Under the pieces are notes generated by a model. It saw only the letters and a list, made by a program, of their open reading frames with translations. It ran no database searches and was not told the DNA's origin. Both the position numbers and the translations under genes were made by a program. From Methylobacterium sp. J-067 (GTDB lineage: Bacteria; Pseudomonadota; Alphaproteobacteria; Rhizobiales; Beijerinckiaceae), in assembly GCF_022829465.1 (NCBI RefSeq), contig NZ_JAKSXZ010000135.1:1-64000 (forward strand): 64,000 bases of DNA, in the 5' to 3' direction. Positions 36,449 to 45,537 of the stretch are shown here, piece by piece (the first letter of the stretch is position 1; every line of letters starts with the position of its first letter).

Positions 36449-38689
36449 ATGACCTCGACCATCGAACCGGTCCGCCACGGATCGAGCATCGGCCAGCCCC
36501 TCACCCGCCGGGACGGCCCCCTGAAGGTGAAGGGCCAAGCGCGCTTCGCCGCCGACAACCTGCCGCCGGGGACCCTGCACGCGGCGCTCTGCGTGTCGAA
36601 GATCGCCCGCGGCCGGGTGAAGAGCCTCGACGTCGCGGCGGCCGAGGCCCATCCCGGCGTCGTCAAGGTGATGACGCCGGAGAATGCGCCGAAGCTCTCC
36701 AAGGACCCGGACCTGAAGGACGTGCCCTTCACCTTCCGGATCGACGTGCTGCAGAACGACAAGGTCCGCTACGCCAACCAGCCCATCGCCGTGGTGATCG
36801 CGGAGAGCCTGGAGGCGGCGACCGAGGGCGCGCGGCTGCTCGCCCCGACCTACGAGGAGGAGACCCCGCGCATCGGGCTCGATGCCGGCGAGGTCTTCAC
36901 CCCGGATGCGGTCGGCGTCGGCGCCCCGCCGGAGCAGGTCGATGGCGACGTGGAGGCGGGTCTCGCCTCGGCGGCCAAGACCTTCACCGGCACCTACGAG
37001 ACGCCGGCCCAGTACCACAACGCCATGGAGCCGCACGCGGCGGTGGCGAGCTGGGACGGCGACAAGCTCCACCTGTTCATGCCGACGCAGGGGCTGGCCA
37101 TCGCGCAGGGGCGGCTCGCGGGGCTCTTCGGCATCAAGCCCACCGACATCCACATCGACAGCCCCTATCTCGGCGGCGGTTTCGGCTCGAAGGGCGTGCC
37201 GGCCGGGCCGCAGGTGCTCGCCTGCATGGCGGCGCGGCTCACCGGCAAGCCGGTCAAGCTCGTGCCGACCCGCTCGCAGATGTACGGGCCGATGGGCCAT
37301 CGCGGCCCGACCCGGCAGACCCTGCGCCTCGGCGCGGACGAGGCCGGCAAGCTCATGGCGCTGGACCACCACATCCTCACCGCTTCTTCGAGCTTCGACG
37401 ACTTCTTCGAGCCGGCGGGCCGGGTGACGACCACCCTCTACGCCAGCAAGTCCACCGCCATCCGCCACGAGGCGGTGCGGCTCGACACCGGCACGCCGCT
37501 GTTCATGCGCGGCCCCGGCGAGGCGTCCGGCAGCGTCGCCATCGAGAGCGCGCTCGATGAGCTGGCCTTCGACCTCAACATGGACCCGCTGGAGTTCCGG
37601 CTGGCCAACTATGCCGAAGTCGAGCCGTTCTCCGGCAAGCCCTTCTCCTCGAAGGCCCTCCGGGAATGCTACGCCCAGGGCGCGAAGGCCTTCGGCTGGG
37701 CCGGGCGCCCGCTGAAGCCCCGCCAGACCCGTGACAAGGACGGGTTCCTCGTCGGCACGGGTGTCGGCACCGCGACCTTCCCCGCGCTGATCTTCGAAGG
37801 CATGGCGCGGGCCGAGATCCGGGCCGACGGCTCCGGCACGGTGGAGATCGGCGCCCTCGACATGGGCCAGGGCGCCTGGACGGCGCTGGCGCAGATCGCT
37901 GCCGACGGTCTGGGCCTCGGCATGGAGGAACTGACCTTCAACATGGGCTCCTCCGACCTGCCGAATGCCGGCATCGCGGGCGGCTCGGGCCACACCGCCA
38001 CCGCCGGCAACGCGATCCACGCGGCGGCGCAGGACGTGATCGGCCAGCTCACCGAGCTGGCGGTGAACGACCAGGCCTCGCCGCTGTTCGGCGCGGGCAA
38101 TGCGGGCGTGACCGCCGCGGGCGGGCGCCTCACCCGCCGGGACGACCCGAGCCGGAGCGAAACCTTCTCCGCGATCCTCAACCGGGCCGGCCGGGCGAAG
38201 ATCGAGGGCAAGGGCAAGGCCGGTGCGGATGCCGCCGCGCAGAAATCCTACGCGATGCACGCCCACGGGGCGGTCTTCGCGGAGGTGAAGGTCGATCCCG
38301 ATCTCGGGCAGGTGCGGGTGAGCCGCCTCGTCGGCGCCTTCGCGGCGGGCCGGATCATCAACCCGCACCTCGTGCGCAGCCAGTATTACGGCGGCATGAT
38401 CTGGGGCCTGTCCTTCGCCCTGCACGAGAAGGCGGAAATGGACCCGCGCACCGGCCGGTTCCTCAACGACAACCTCGCCGAGTACCATGTGCCGGTGAAC
38501 GCCGACATTCCGGCGATGGAGGCGATCCTCATCCCCGAGGAGGATTCGGTGGTGAACACGCTCGGCGTGAAGGGTGTCGGCGAGATCGGCATCACCGGCA
38601 CGGCGGGCGCCATCGCCAACGCGGTGTGGCACGCCACCGGCATCCGGGTGCGGGACATCCCGATCACCCTCGACAAGCTGTTGGGGTGA
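36449..38689 (+). CDS. Aldehyde oxidoreductase molybdenum subunit (PaoC-type)
   Basis: The 746-residue catalytic subunit binds molybdopterin cytosine dinucleotide and oxidises aldehydes to acids. It has GGGFGSKG, the MRGPGEASGS block, GGSGHTATAGN and the terminal active-site Glu in VGEIGITGTAGA. It is 10 bases after the FAD subunit, completing a three-gene operon. No PaoD/XdhC-type maturation factor is visible downstream. The natural substrate cannot be told. Confidence 0.93.
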   Translation: MTSTIEPVRHGSSIGQPLTRRDGPLKVKGQARFAADNLPPGTLHAALCVSKIARGRVKSLDVAAAEAHPGVVKVMTPENAPKLSKDPDLKDVPFTFRIDVLQNDKVRYANQPIAVVIAESLEAATEGARLLAPTYEEETPRIGLDAGEVFTPDAVGVGAPPEQVDGDVEAGLASAAKTFTGTYETPAQYHNAMEPHAAVASWDGDKLHLFMPTQGLAIAQGRLAGLFGIKPTDIHIDSPYLGGGFGSKGVPAGPQVLACMAARLTGKPVKLVPTRSQMYGPMGHRGPTRQTLRLGADEAGKLMALDHHILTASSSFDDFFEPAGRVTTTLYASKSTAIRHEAVRLDTGTPLFMRGPGEASGSVAIESALDELAFDLNMDPLEFRLANYAEVEPFSGKPFSSKALRECYAQGAKAFGWAGRPLKPRQTRDKDGFLVGTGVGTATFPALIFEGMARAEIRADGSGTVEIGALDMGQGAWTALAQIAADGLGLGMEELTFNMGSSDLPNAGIAGGSGHTATAGNAIHAAAQDVIGQLTELAVNDQASPLFGAGNAGVTAAGGRLTRRDDPSRSETFSAILNRAGRAKIEGKGKAGADAAAQKSYAMHAHGAVFAEVKVDPDLGQVRVSRLVGAFAAGRIINPHLVRSQYYGGMIWGLSFALHEKAEMDPRTGRFLNDNLAEYHVPVNADIPAMEAILIPEEDSVVNTLGVKGVGEIGITGTAGAIANAVWHATGIRVRDIPITLDKLLG

Positions 38690-38732
38690 GCATTACTCCT
38701 CGGCCCGCCCCCACGGCGAGCCGAGGACCCCC

Positions 38733-39668
38733 ATGCCCCTCACGAGCGACATCAGCGGCGTCGTGCCGATCGCGCCGACGCCGTTCCACCCGGACGGGCG
38801 GATCGACGAGACGTCCCTCGACCGGATGGTCGATTACTTCGAGGGCGTGGGCGTCGATGGGCTGACGATCCTCGGCCAGCTCGGCGAGGCTGGAAAGCTC
38901 GACCATGCCGAGGGCATCGCCGTCGCCCGGCGGGTGATCGGCCGGACCAAGCGGCCGGTGATCGTCGGCGTGACGGCGCCGGGCTTCGCGGCCATGCGCT
39001 CGCTTGCCCACGAGGTGATGGAGATCGGCGCCGCCGGGGTGATGGTCGCACCGCCCAACACGCTCCGCACGGACGATCAGGTCGCCGGCTATTTCCGCAA
39101 TGCGGCCGAGGCTTTGGGGCCGGATGTTCCGTTCGTGCTTCAGGATTACCCGCTGACCTTCTCGGTGGTGATGACCCCGGCCGTGATCCGCCGGATCGTC
39201 ACCGAGAACCCGACCTGCGTGATGCTCAAGCACGAGGATTGGCCGGGGCTCGAAAAGATCACCACCCTGCGCGGCTACGAGGCCGAGGGGTCGATGCGGC
39301 GCATCGCGATCCTCGTCGGCAATGGCGGCCTGTTCCTCGATTTCGAGGCGGAGCGCGGGGTCGACGGCGCCAACACCGGCTATGCCTTCCCGGAGATGCT
39401 GGTCGACGTGGTGCGCCTCACGAAGGCGGGCCGCCGCGACGAGGCGCACGACCTGTTCGACGCCCACCTGCCCTACCTGCGCTACGAGCAGCAGCAGGGT
39501 CCGCTGGGGCTGGCCGTGCGCAAATACGTGTTCATGCGCCGGGGCATCTTCGCCTCGGACGCGCAGCGCAAGCCGTCGCAGGCCCTGAGCGCGGTGGCGA
39601 AGGAGGAGGTCGAGTACCTCCTCGCGCGGCTCGCCCGCACCGATGAGCGGGCGCGGCTGCCGCGCTAG
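38733..39668 (+). CDS. DapA/NanA-family lyase, non-canonical
   Basis: The 311-residue TIM-barrel protein belongs to the dihydrodipicolinate synthase family. The Schiff-base Lys is in VMLKHEDWPG and the conserved Tyr in QDYPLTFS. The N-terminal GTTGE motif of true DapA is replaced by GQLGEAG, so it is unlikely to make dihydrodipicolinate and is better seen as an aldolase or dehydratase for another keto-acid. It follows the aldehyde oxidoreductase genes by 43 bases, so it may act on the same pathway's products. Confidence 0.85.
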   Translation: MPLTSDISGVVPIAPTPFHPDGRIDETSLDRMVDYFEGVGVDGLTILGQLGEAGKLDHAEGIAVARRVIGRTKRPVIVGVTAPGFAAMRSLAHEVMEIGAAGVMVAPPNTLRTDDQVAGYFRNAAEALGPDVPFVLQDYPLTFSVVMTPAVIRRIVTENPTCVMLKHEDWPGLEKITTLRGYEAEGSMRRIAILVGNGGLFLDFEAERGVDGANTGYAFPEMLVDVVRLTKAGRRDEAHDLFDAHLPYLRYEQQQGPLGLAVRKYVFMRRGIFASDAQRKPSQALSAVAKEEVEYLLARLARTDERARLPR

Positions 39669-39674
39669 GCGGGC

Positions 39675-40931
39675 TCAGGTCCCGGCCTTGCGCTCCTGGC
39701 GGGGCTTGGCCGGGTCGCCGTCGCGGAGCGACGCGGGCGGGGAGACGACCACCTGCTCGCCGCCCTCCAACCCGGCATTCAGTTCAAGGCCGCTGTCGCC
39801 CTGGCGGACGATCGTCACCGGGCGCATCCGCACCACGAAGGCCTCGTGGCCCGTGGGCTCCAGCACCGCCACCCGCGTGCCGTGCTGGTCGAAGATCAGG
39901 CAATCGTTCGGCACGCTCACCACGGGGGCGGGCCTTGGGATCGAGAGCGTCACCGTGATGTAGAGGCCGGGCTGCAGAGCGTGGTCCGGGTTCGGGATGT
40001 CCACCTGCGTCACGAGGATCCGCGAGGCGTAGAGCAGCGCCGAGGACGAGCGCGAGACCGTGCCGGGAAAGACCTTGCCGGGGATCTGCGCCACCTCGAT
40101 CCGGGCCGGGAGGCCGTCGCGCACGCCGTCGGCGGCGTAGAGGGGCACGTTGACCGCCATGCGCAGCACGTCGTCCCGCGCCAGGGTGGCCAGCGGCGTG
40201 CCGGTGTTAGTGTCGGCCGTCACGGCGTCGCCGATATCGACGTTGCGGGCGGTGACGACCCCGTCGAAGGGCGCGCGGATCTCTTCGAAGCTGGTGAGCA
40301 CCTTCAGCCGGGCGACCTGCGCCTCCTGCGCGGCGATGTTCGCCTCCGCGACCTTCACGTTGGCCTGCGCGGCGGCGAGGTTGGCGCCCTGCGTTAGCAC
40401 CCCTGCCCGCGCCGTGTCGGCGGTCTGCGCCGTGGCGATGCCCGTGCCGGCCAGCGTCGTGGTGCGCTTGTTGTTGACGTCGGCGAGGTGCCGGTTCGCC
40501 TCGGCCTGATCGACCATCGCCTTGGTCTGGACGAGGGCGGCCTGCAATTGCACCACCTGCGATTGCGCCTGCGCCAATTGCTGGTCGAGGTCCGGGGCGC
40601 TGATGCGGAACAGGAGGTCGCCCTTGCGCACCCGCGAGCCGATATCGATCCGCCGCTCGGCGATGTAACCGGTGGCGCGGGGATAGAGGCTCGCCGTGTC
40701 GAAGGCCTGCGTCGTGCCGGTCTGGGTAAGGTCGAGGCTGTCGCCGGCCCGCTTGGCGGCGGCGACGCGCAGGGTCACGGGGCCGCGCTGCGCGGTCTCC
40801 GGCGGCACGTCCGCCCGGGAGGGCTCGGACCATGTGCGGTAGCCGACGAAGCCCGCCCCGGCGAGGGCGGCGAGGACGAGCCACGATGTGCCGCGCCATC
40901 TCCTCCCGCCGGGTGACCCGTGGTCCGTCAT
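39675..40931 (-). CDS. RND-type efflux membrane-fusion protein (HlyD family)
   Basis: The 418-residue periplasmic adaptor has one N-terminal membrane anchor (about 16-32), a lipoyl/barrel-sandwich domain (YPRATGYIAERR with VRKGDLLFRI), a long alpha hairpin (AQSQVVQLQAALVQTKAM and mirror) and a beta-barrel with IRAPFDGVVTARNV. It would link an inner-membrane RND pump to an outer-membrane channel. No pump or channel gene is adjacent. It is divergent from the oxalate decarboxylase gene. Confidence 0.9.
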   Translation of the reverse strand: MTDHGSPGGRRWRGTSWLVLAALAGAGFVGYRTWSEPSRADVPPETAQRGPVTLRVAAAKRAGDSLDLTQTGTTQAFDTASLYPRATGYIAERRIDIGSRVRKGDLLFRISAPDLDQQLAQAQSQVVQLQAALVQTKAMVDQAEANRHLADVNNKRTTTLAGTGIATAQTADTARAGVLTQGANLAAAQANVKVAEANIAAQEAQVARLKVLTSFEEIRAPFDGVVTARNVDIGDAVTADTNTGTPLATLARDDVLRMAVNVPLYAADGVRDGLPARIEVAQIPGKVFPGTVSRSSSALLYASRILVTQVDIPNPDHALQPGLYITVTLSIPRPAPVVSVPNDCLIFDQHGTRVAVLEPTGHEAFVVRMRPVTIVRQGDSGLELNAGLEGGEQVVVSPPASLRDGDPAKPRQERKAGT

Positions 40932-41074
40932 CGTTCCCGCCGCTGTGAATCCAAGAGTGAAAGATAGGGCAGGCGTGTTTCCACGCGGTGTCCGCGACGA
41001 ATTTGCCCCGCGTCGAACCGGGACGGGGGCTCGGCCGTTTCCGGGCCTCTCGCAGAGAAGCCACGGATTCCCCC

Positions 41075-42301
41075 ATGACCAACCTGTCCCGACGCGGCCT
41101 GATCGCCGCCGCGGCCGGAACCGCCCTGGCCGCAGGCCCGGCCGGTGCGCAGGCCCCCTCCCCCGCAACACCCGTGCCGGAGCGCGGCGGCAAGGGCGCC
41201 GACATCCTCGGGCCGAAGAACGGGCCGCGCGAGGCGGAGGCCCCCTACACCGTCGCGCCGCCCGCCACGGACCACGGCACGATGCCGAACCTGAAATGGT
41301 CCTTCGCGGACAGCCACATGCGGCTGGAGAAGGGCGGCTGGGCCCGCCAGACCACCACCCGCGAATTGCCGATCTCGAAGGCGATGGCCGGCGTGAACAT
41401 GCGCCTGAAGGCCAATGCGGTGCGCGAGATGCATTGGCACAAGGAGGCCGAGTGGGCCTACATGATCAAGGGCCGGGCCCGGATCACCGCCGTCGACCAG
41501 GATGGGCGCACCTTCGCCGACGACGTGGGCGAGGGCGACCTCTGGTACTTCCCCTCCGGCATTCCCCACTCGATCCAGGGTCTCGAAGGGCCGGAGGACG
41601 GCTGCGAGTTCCTGCTCGTCTTCGACGACGGCGGCTTCTCGGAGGATTCGACCTTCCTCATCACCGACTGGCTGGCGCACACCCCGCGCGACGTCCTCGC
41701 CAAGAATTTCGGCCTGCCGGAGAACGCCTTCGACGGGATTCCCGAGAAGGAGCTCTACATCTTCCCCGGCCCGAAGCCGGGTCCGCTGGCGGACGACAAG
41801 CTCGGCGGCGCCGGCCCGGTGCCGAAGTCATTCAGCCATAAGATGCTCGCGCAGGAGCCGATCCGCACCAAGGGCGGCACGGTGCGTATCACCGACTCGT
41901 CCAACTTCCCGGCCTCCATCACCATCGCGGCGGCCCTGGTCGAGATCGAGCCGGGCGGGATGCGCGAGTTGCACTGGCACCCGAACGGTGACGAATGGCA
42001 GTACTACCTGTCGGGCAAGGGCCGCATGACGGTGTTCGGCTCCGAGTCGAAGGCGCGCACCTTCGATTATCAGGCGGGCGACGTCGGCTACGTGCCTTTC
42101 GCCATGGGCCATTACATCGAGAACACCGGCACCGAGACGCTGACCTTCCTGGAAATGTTCAAGAGCCCGCGTTACGCTGACGTCTCGCTGACCCAGTGGA
42201 TGGCGCTCACCCCGCACGCCCTGGTCCAGGCGCACACGAAGATGGACATGGCGCAGATCGATGGCCTGCCGACCCAGAAGCACCCCGTCGTGCCCGGTTG
42301 A
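41075..42301 (+). CDS. Bicupin oxalate decarboxylase, Tat-exported
   Basis: This 408-residue bicupin decarboxylates oxalate to formate and CO2 with Mn. The N-terminus [11 protein letters not shown] is a Tat signal peptide, so the enzyme acts in the periplasm. Each cupin has a metal-ligand set: [10 protein letters not shown] with GIPHSI, and [11 protein letters not shown] with MGHYIEN. The lid loop reads SEDST, retaining the Glu that separates decarboxylases from oxalate oxidases. Formate produced would suit a methylotroph (inference). Its start follows a weak purine stretch. Confidence 0.92.
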   Translation: MTNLSRRGLIAAAAGTALAAGPAGAQAPSPATPVPERGGKGADILGPKNGPREAEAPYTVAPPATDHGTMPNLKWSFADSHMRLEKGGWARQTTTRELPISKAMAGVNMRLKANAVREMHWHKEAEWAYMIKGRARITAVDQDGRTFADDVGEGDLWYFPSGIPHSIQGLEGPEDGCEFLLVFDDGGFSEDSTFLITDWLAHTPRDVLAKNFGLPENAFDGIPEKELYIFPGPKPGPLADDKLGGAGPVPKSFSHKMLAQEPIRTKGGTVRITDSSNFPASITIAAALVEIEPGGMRELHWHPNGDEWQYYLSGKGRMTVFGSESKARTFDYQAGDVGYVPFAMGHYIENTGTETLTFLEMFKSPRYADVSLTQWMALTPHALVQAHTKMDMAQIDGLPTQKHPVVPG

Positions 42302-42373
42302 CGCGGCGCGGAACCTGGGGCGGCGCGCTGGCGTCGTCCCGGTATGAACGTCCTCTCGTCGCGGGAGACTCCC

Positions 42374-42673
42374 ATGCGCATCCCCCTCGCCCTCGGCGCC
42401 GCCCTGCTCGGTCTCACCGCCGGGCCGGCGCTCGCCCAGGTCCAGCAGTCGAACCCCAACGCCGCCAACCAATCCTTCGCCCTGCAGAGCCAGTTCCGCA
42501 GCCTGAACCAGACACAGACATCGCAGTTCAACGTCCTCAACATGCAGGCGCAGCGCAACGTACAGTTCAGCCCGCCGGCCCCTTACGAAGGCGGCTACCC
42601 GCTGGTGCGGCGCGGCCACGGGTCGTTCAAGGCCCGGCGCGGCCTCAACACCAGCATCTGCACCGGCTGCTGA
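42374..42673 (+). CDS. Small secreted hypothetical protein
   Basis: The 99-residue product has a clear signal peptide (MRIPLALGAALLGLTAGPAL ending in AQ), a Gln/Asn-rich mature region (NAANQSFALQSQFRSLNQ and onward) and a basic C-terminus ending CTGC, which could be a lone CxxC. The ATG at 42374 is preferred over 42344 because GGGAG lies upstream. No family is recognised. Confidence 0.7.
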   Translation: MRIPLALGAALLGLTAGPALAQVQQSNPNAANQSFALQSQFRSLNQTQTSQFNVLNMQAQRNVQFSPPAPYEGGYPLVRRGHGSFKARRGLNTSICTGC

Positions 42674-42769
42674 GCCGGAGCCGGTTCGGCGCAGGGCGGG
42701 ACAAGTCGCGATTTTCCCTTCCCTCGCCGGCTCGATCGGTTCAGAACCGGGTGCGATGATGGCTCGCAC

Positions 42770-44038
42770 ATGAAAATCCTCCTGATCGGTTCCGGCGGCC
42801 GCGAGCATGCCCTCGCTTGGCGCCTCTCGCAGAGCCCCCTCTGCGCCCAGCTCTTCACCGCCCCCGGCAATCCCGGCACGGCCCGCCACGGCACCAACCG
42901 GCCCGACCTCAAGGTCGCCGACCATGCGGCGGTGGCGGCGTTCTGCCGTGCCGAGCGGATCGGCCTCGTGGTGATTGGGCCGGAGGCGCCCCTCGTGGCG
43001 GGCCTCGTGGACGACCTGAAGGAGGCCGGCATCCGCGCCTTCGGCCCCACCCGCGATGCCGCCCGCCTCGAAGGCTCGAAGGGCTTCACCAAGGACCTCT
43101 GCGCCGAATACGGCATCCCCACCGCCGCTTTCGCGCGCTTCACCGCCCTCGATCCGGCCCTCGCCTATGTCCGTGAGCGCGGCGCACCCATCGTGGTGAA
43201 GGCGGACGGCCTCGCCGCCGGCAAGGGCGTGACGGTGGCCGAGAGCCTGGAGCAGGCCGAGGACGCGCTGAACGCCCTCTTCGCCGAGCCCGGCGCCGAG
43301 GTGGTGGTGGAGGAATGCCTGTTCGGCGAGGAGGCTAGCTTCTTCGCCCTGTGTGACGGCACCCGCGCCATCGCCATCGGCACCGCCCAGGACCACAAGC
43401 GCGTCTTCGACGGCGACCGCGGCCCGAACACCGGCGGCATGGGCGCCTACGCCCCGGCCACGGTGGTGACGCCCGCGATCGAGGCGCGGGTGATGGCCGA
43501 GATCATCGCGCCGACGCTCGCCGGGATGCGCGCCAAGGGCTGCCCCTTCACGGGCATCCTCTATGCCGGGCTGATGCTCACCGAGGACGGCCCGAAGCTC
43601 ATCGAGTACAACACCCGCTTCGGCGATCCCGAGGCGCAGGTGCTGATGCCCCGCCTCGCCTCCGACCTCGTCCCCGCCCTGCTCTCGGCCTGCGACGGCG
43701 ACCTGACCGGCGTGACGCTGGAATCCGACCCCAGCCACACCGCCCTCACCGTGGTGATGGCGGCGGCCGGCTATCCCGGCGCGGTGCTGCGCGGCTCGGT
43801 CATCCGGGGCATCGAGGCCGCCGAGGGCGAGGGCGTCCACGTCTTCCAGGCGGGCACCCGCGCCGAGGGCGACCGGATCCTCGCCGACGGCGGGCGCGTT
43901 CTGGCCGTGACGGCGTTGGGCGACAGCGTGACGGAGGCCCAGGCGCGGGCCTATGCCGCCGTCGCGCGGATCGACTGGCCGGAGGGCTTCTGCCGCCGGG
44001 ACATCGGCTATCGCGCCGTCGCCAGGGAAGCCTCGTAA
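42770..44038 (+). CDS. purD: Phosphoribosylamine--glycine ligase
   Basis: PurD is the ATP-grasp enzyme that makes glycinamide ribonucleotide in purine synthesis. The 422-residue product begins [15 protein letters not shown] and has [46 protein letters not shown] and [11 protein letters not shown]. All are diagnostic. It is followed by the MFS gene after seven bases, so the exporter may be co-transcribed. Confidence 0.97.
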   Translation: MKILLIGSGGREHALAWRLSQSPLCAQLFTAPGNPGTARHGTNRPDLKVADHAAVAAFCRAERIGLVVIGPEAPLVAGLVDDLKEAGIRAFGPTRDAARLEGSKGFTKDLCAEYGIPTAAFARFTALDPALAYVRERGAPIVVKADGLAAGKGVTVAESLEQAEDALNALFAEPGAEVVVEECLFGEEASFFALCDGTRAIAIGTAQDHKRVFDGDRGPNTGGMGAYAPATVVTPAIEARVMAEIIAPTLAGMRAKGCPFTGILYAGLMLTEDGPKLIEYNTRFGDPEAQVLMPRLASDLVPALLSACDGDLTGVTLESDPSHTALTVVMAAAGYPGAVLRGSVIRGIEAAEGEGVHVFQAGTRAEGDRILADGGRVLAVTALGDSVTEAQARAYAAVARIDWPEGFCRRDIGYRAVAREAS

Positions 44039-44045
44039 GGATCAG

Positions 44046-45533
44046 ATGGCGGACCAGACGACGGGGACTAACGCGGCCGGCCGGTTGGCCCGCCACGAGA
44101 TCCGGGCGATCGTCGCCGGCCTGATGGCCGCGATGCTGCTCGCCGCCCTCGACCAGACCATCGTCGCGACCGCGATGCCGACCATCGGCCTCGACCTCGG
44201 CGATGCCGTCAACCTGCCCTGGATCGTCACCGCCTATCTCCTCGCCTCGACGGCGGTGACACCCCTCTACGGCAAGCTCAGCGACATCCACGGGCGGCGG
44301 GTGATGCTCCTCATCGCCATCGTGGTGTTCAGCCTCGGCTCGCTGGCCTGCGCCCTCGCCCCGACGATGATCGCCCTGGCGCTGGCCCGCGCCCTCCAGG
44401 GGATCGGCGGGGGCGGGCTGATCGCCCTGTCGCAGACGATCCTCGCCGATATCATGACCCCGCGCGAGCGGGCCGGGTATCAGGTCTATATCGCGGGCGT
44501 CTTCGCCGCCGCCTCGGTGGCCGGGCCGCTCCTCGGCGGCGTGCTGGCCCAGCATTTCCACTGGTCGCTGATCTTCTGGATCAACCTGCCCATCGGCTTC
44601 CTGGCGTTCTGGCTCACCAACGACAAGCTGAAGTTGCTGCCGCGCAACGAGCGCAGCCACCGGCTCGATTATCCTGGCGCGGTGCTCCTCGTGCTGGGCT
44701 CCACCGCCCTCCTCCTCGCTCTCAGCCGGGGCGGCGTCCACGAGCCGTGGACCTCGCCCCTCGTGCTCGGCCTGCTCGCGGCCTCCTTCGTCTTCAGCGG
44801 GGGGTTCGTCTACCGCCTCGCGACGGCGGCCGAGCCGCTGATCCCGGCGGCGGTGCTGGCTGATCGGGTCGTCGCCTGCGCGACGCTGGCCGCCTGCTTC
44901 GCCATGGGCACCTTCATCGGCTTGACGATCTACGTGCCGATCTTCCTCGAAGGCGTGGTCGGCCTCAGCGCCAGCCAGTCGGGCTTGGCCCTGGTACCGC
45001 TCATGGTCGGCACGGTGACGGGCGCGACCCTGTCGGGCCGGTCCATGCTGTATTTCCGGCACTACAAGCGTGTGCCCCTGGTGATGATGGGCGTGAGCTT
45101 CGCCGCCTGCCTGACCCTGGCGCTCTACGGCGCCGGCTTGCCGTTCTGGCTGATGGAGGTGGCGCTGGCCTTCCTCTCGATCGGCCTCGGGACGATCCTG
45201 CCGCTCTCGACCATCACGATCCAGAACGCGGTGGCGCCGCACCAACTCGGCATCGCGACGGCGGCCATGAACTTCTTCCGCTCGCTCGGCGGCGCGCTGA
45301 TCGTGGCGGTGTTCGGCACCATCGTGCTCGGCGCGGCGGCGGGCGGCGCGACCACCGACGTGGAAAGCCTGCTGCGCGGCGCCGACCCGGCGCTGCTGGC
45401 GGCCACGTTCCACCACGTCTTCCTGGCGGCCTGCCTGTGCCTGATCCTCGCCTTCGTCTTTCTCGCTCTGCTGGAGGAACGCCCCCTCGGGGAGCGGCCC
45501 ACGCGGGCGGCGCGGGAGGCGGCGGCCGAGTAG
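44046..45533 (+). CDS. DHA2-family (14-TM) MFS drug exporter
   Basis: The 495-residue inner-membrane protein has about 14 hydrophobic segments and the DHA2/EmrB-type motifs LDQTIVATAMPTIG (motif D1), GKLSDIHGRRVM (motif A) and GIGGGGLIALSQ. It would export drugs or metabolites using the proton gradient. AAGGA lies six bases before the ATG. It is not a NarK-type nitrate transporter, and it converges with cysG on the other strand four bases away. Confidence 0.9.
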   Translation: MADQTTGTNAAGRLARHEIRAIVAGLMAAMLLAALDQTIVATAMPTIGLDLGDAVNLPWIVTAYLLASTAVTPLYGKLSDIHGRRVMLLIAIVVFSLGSLACALAPTMIALALARALQGIGGGGLIALSQTILADIMTPRERAGYQVYIAGVFAAASVAGPLLGGVLAQHFHWSLIFWINLPIGFLAFWLTNDKLKLLPRNERSHRLDYPGAVLLVLGSTALLLALSRGGVHEPWTSPLVLGLLAASFVFSGGFVYRLATAAEPLIPAAVLADRVVACATLAACFAMGTFIGLTIYVPIFLEGVVGLSASQSGLALVPLMVGTVTGATLSGRSMLYFRHYKRVPLVMMGVSFAACLTLALYGAGLPFWLMEVALAFLSIGLGTILPLSTITIQNAVAPHQLGIATAAMNFFRSLGGALIVAVFGTIVLGAAAGGATTDVESLLRGADPALLAATFHHVFLAACLCLILAFVFLALLEERPLGERPTRAAREAAAE

Positions 45534-45537
45534 GCGG

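Noticed and set aside
44046-45533. MFS protein as the nitrate transporter of the nas locus
   Set aside because: Its motifs are of the DHA2 drug exporter type with about 14 segments, and it lies on the other strand behind purD.
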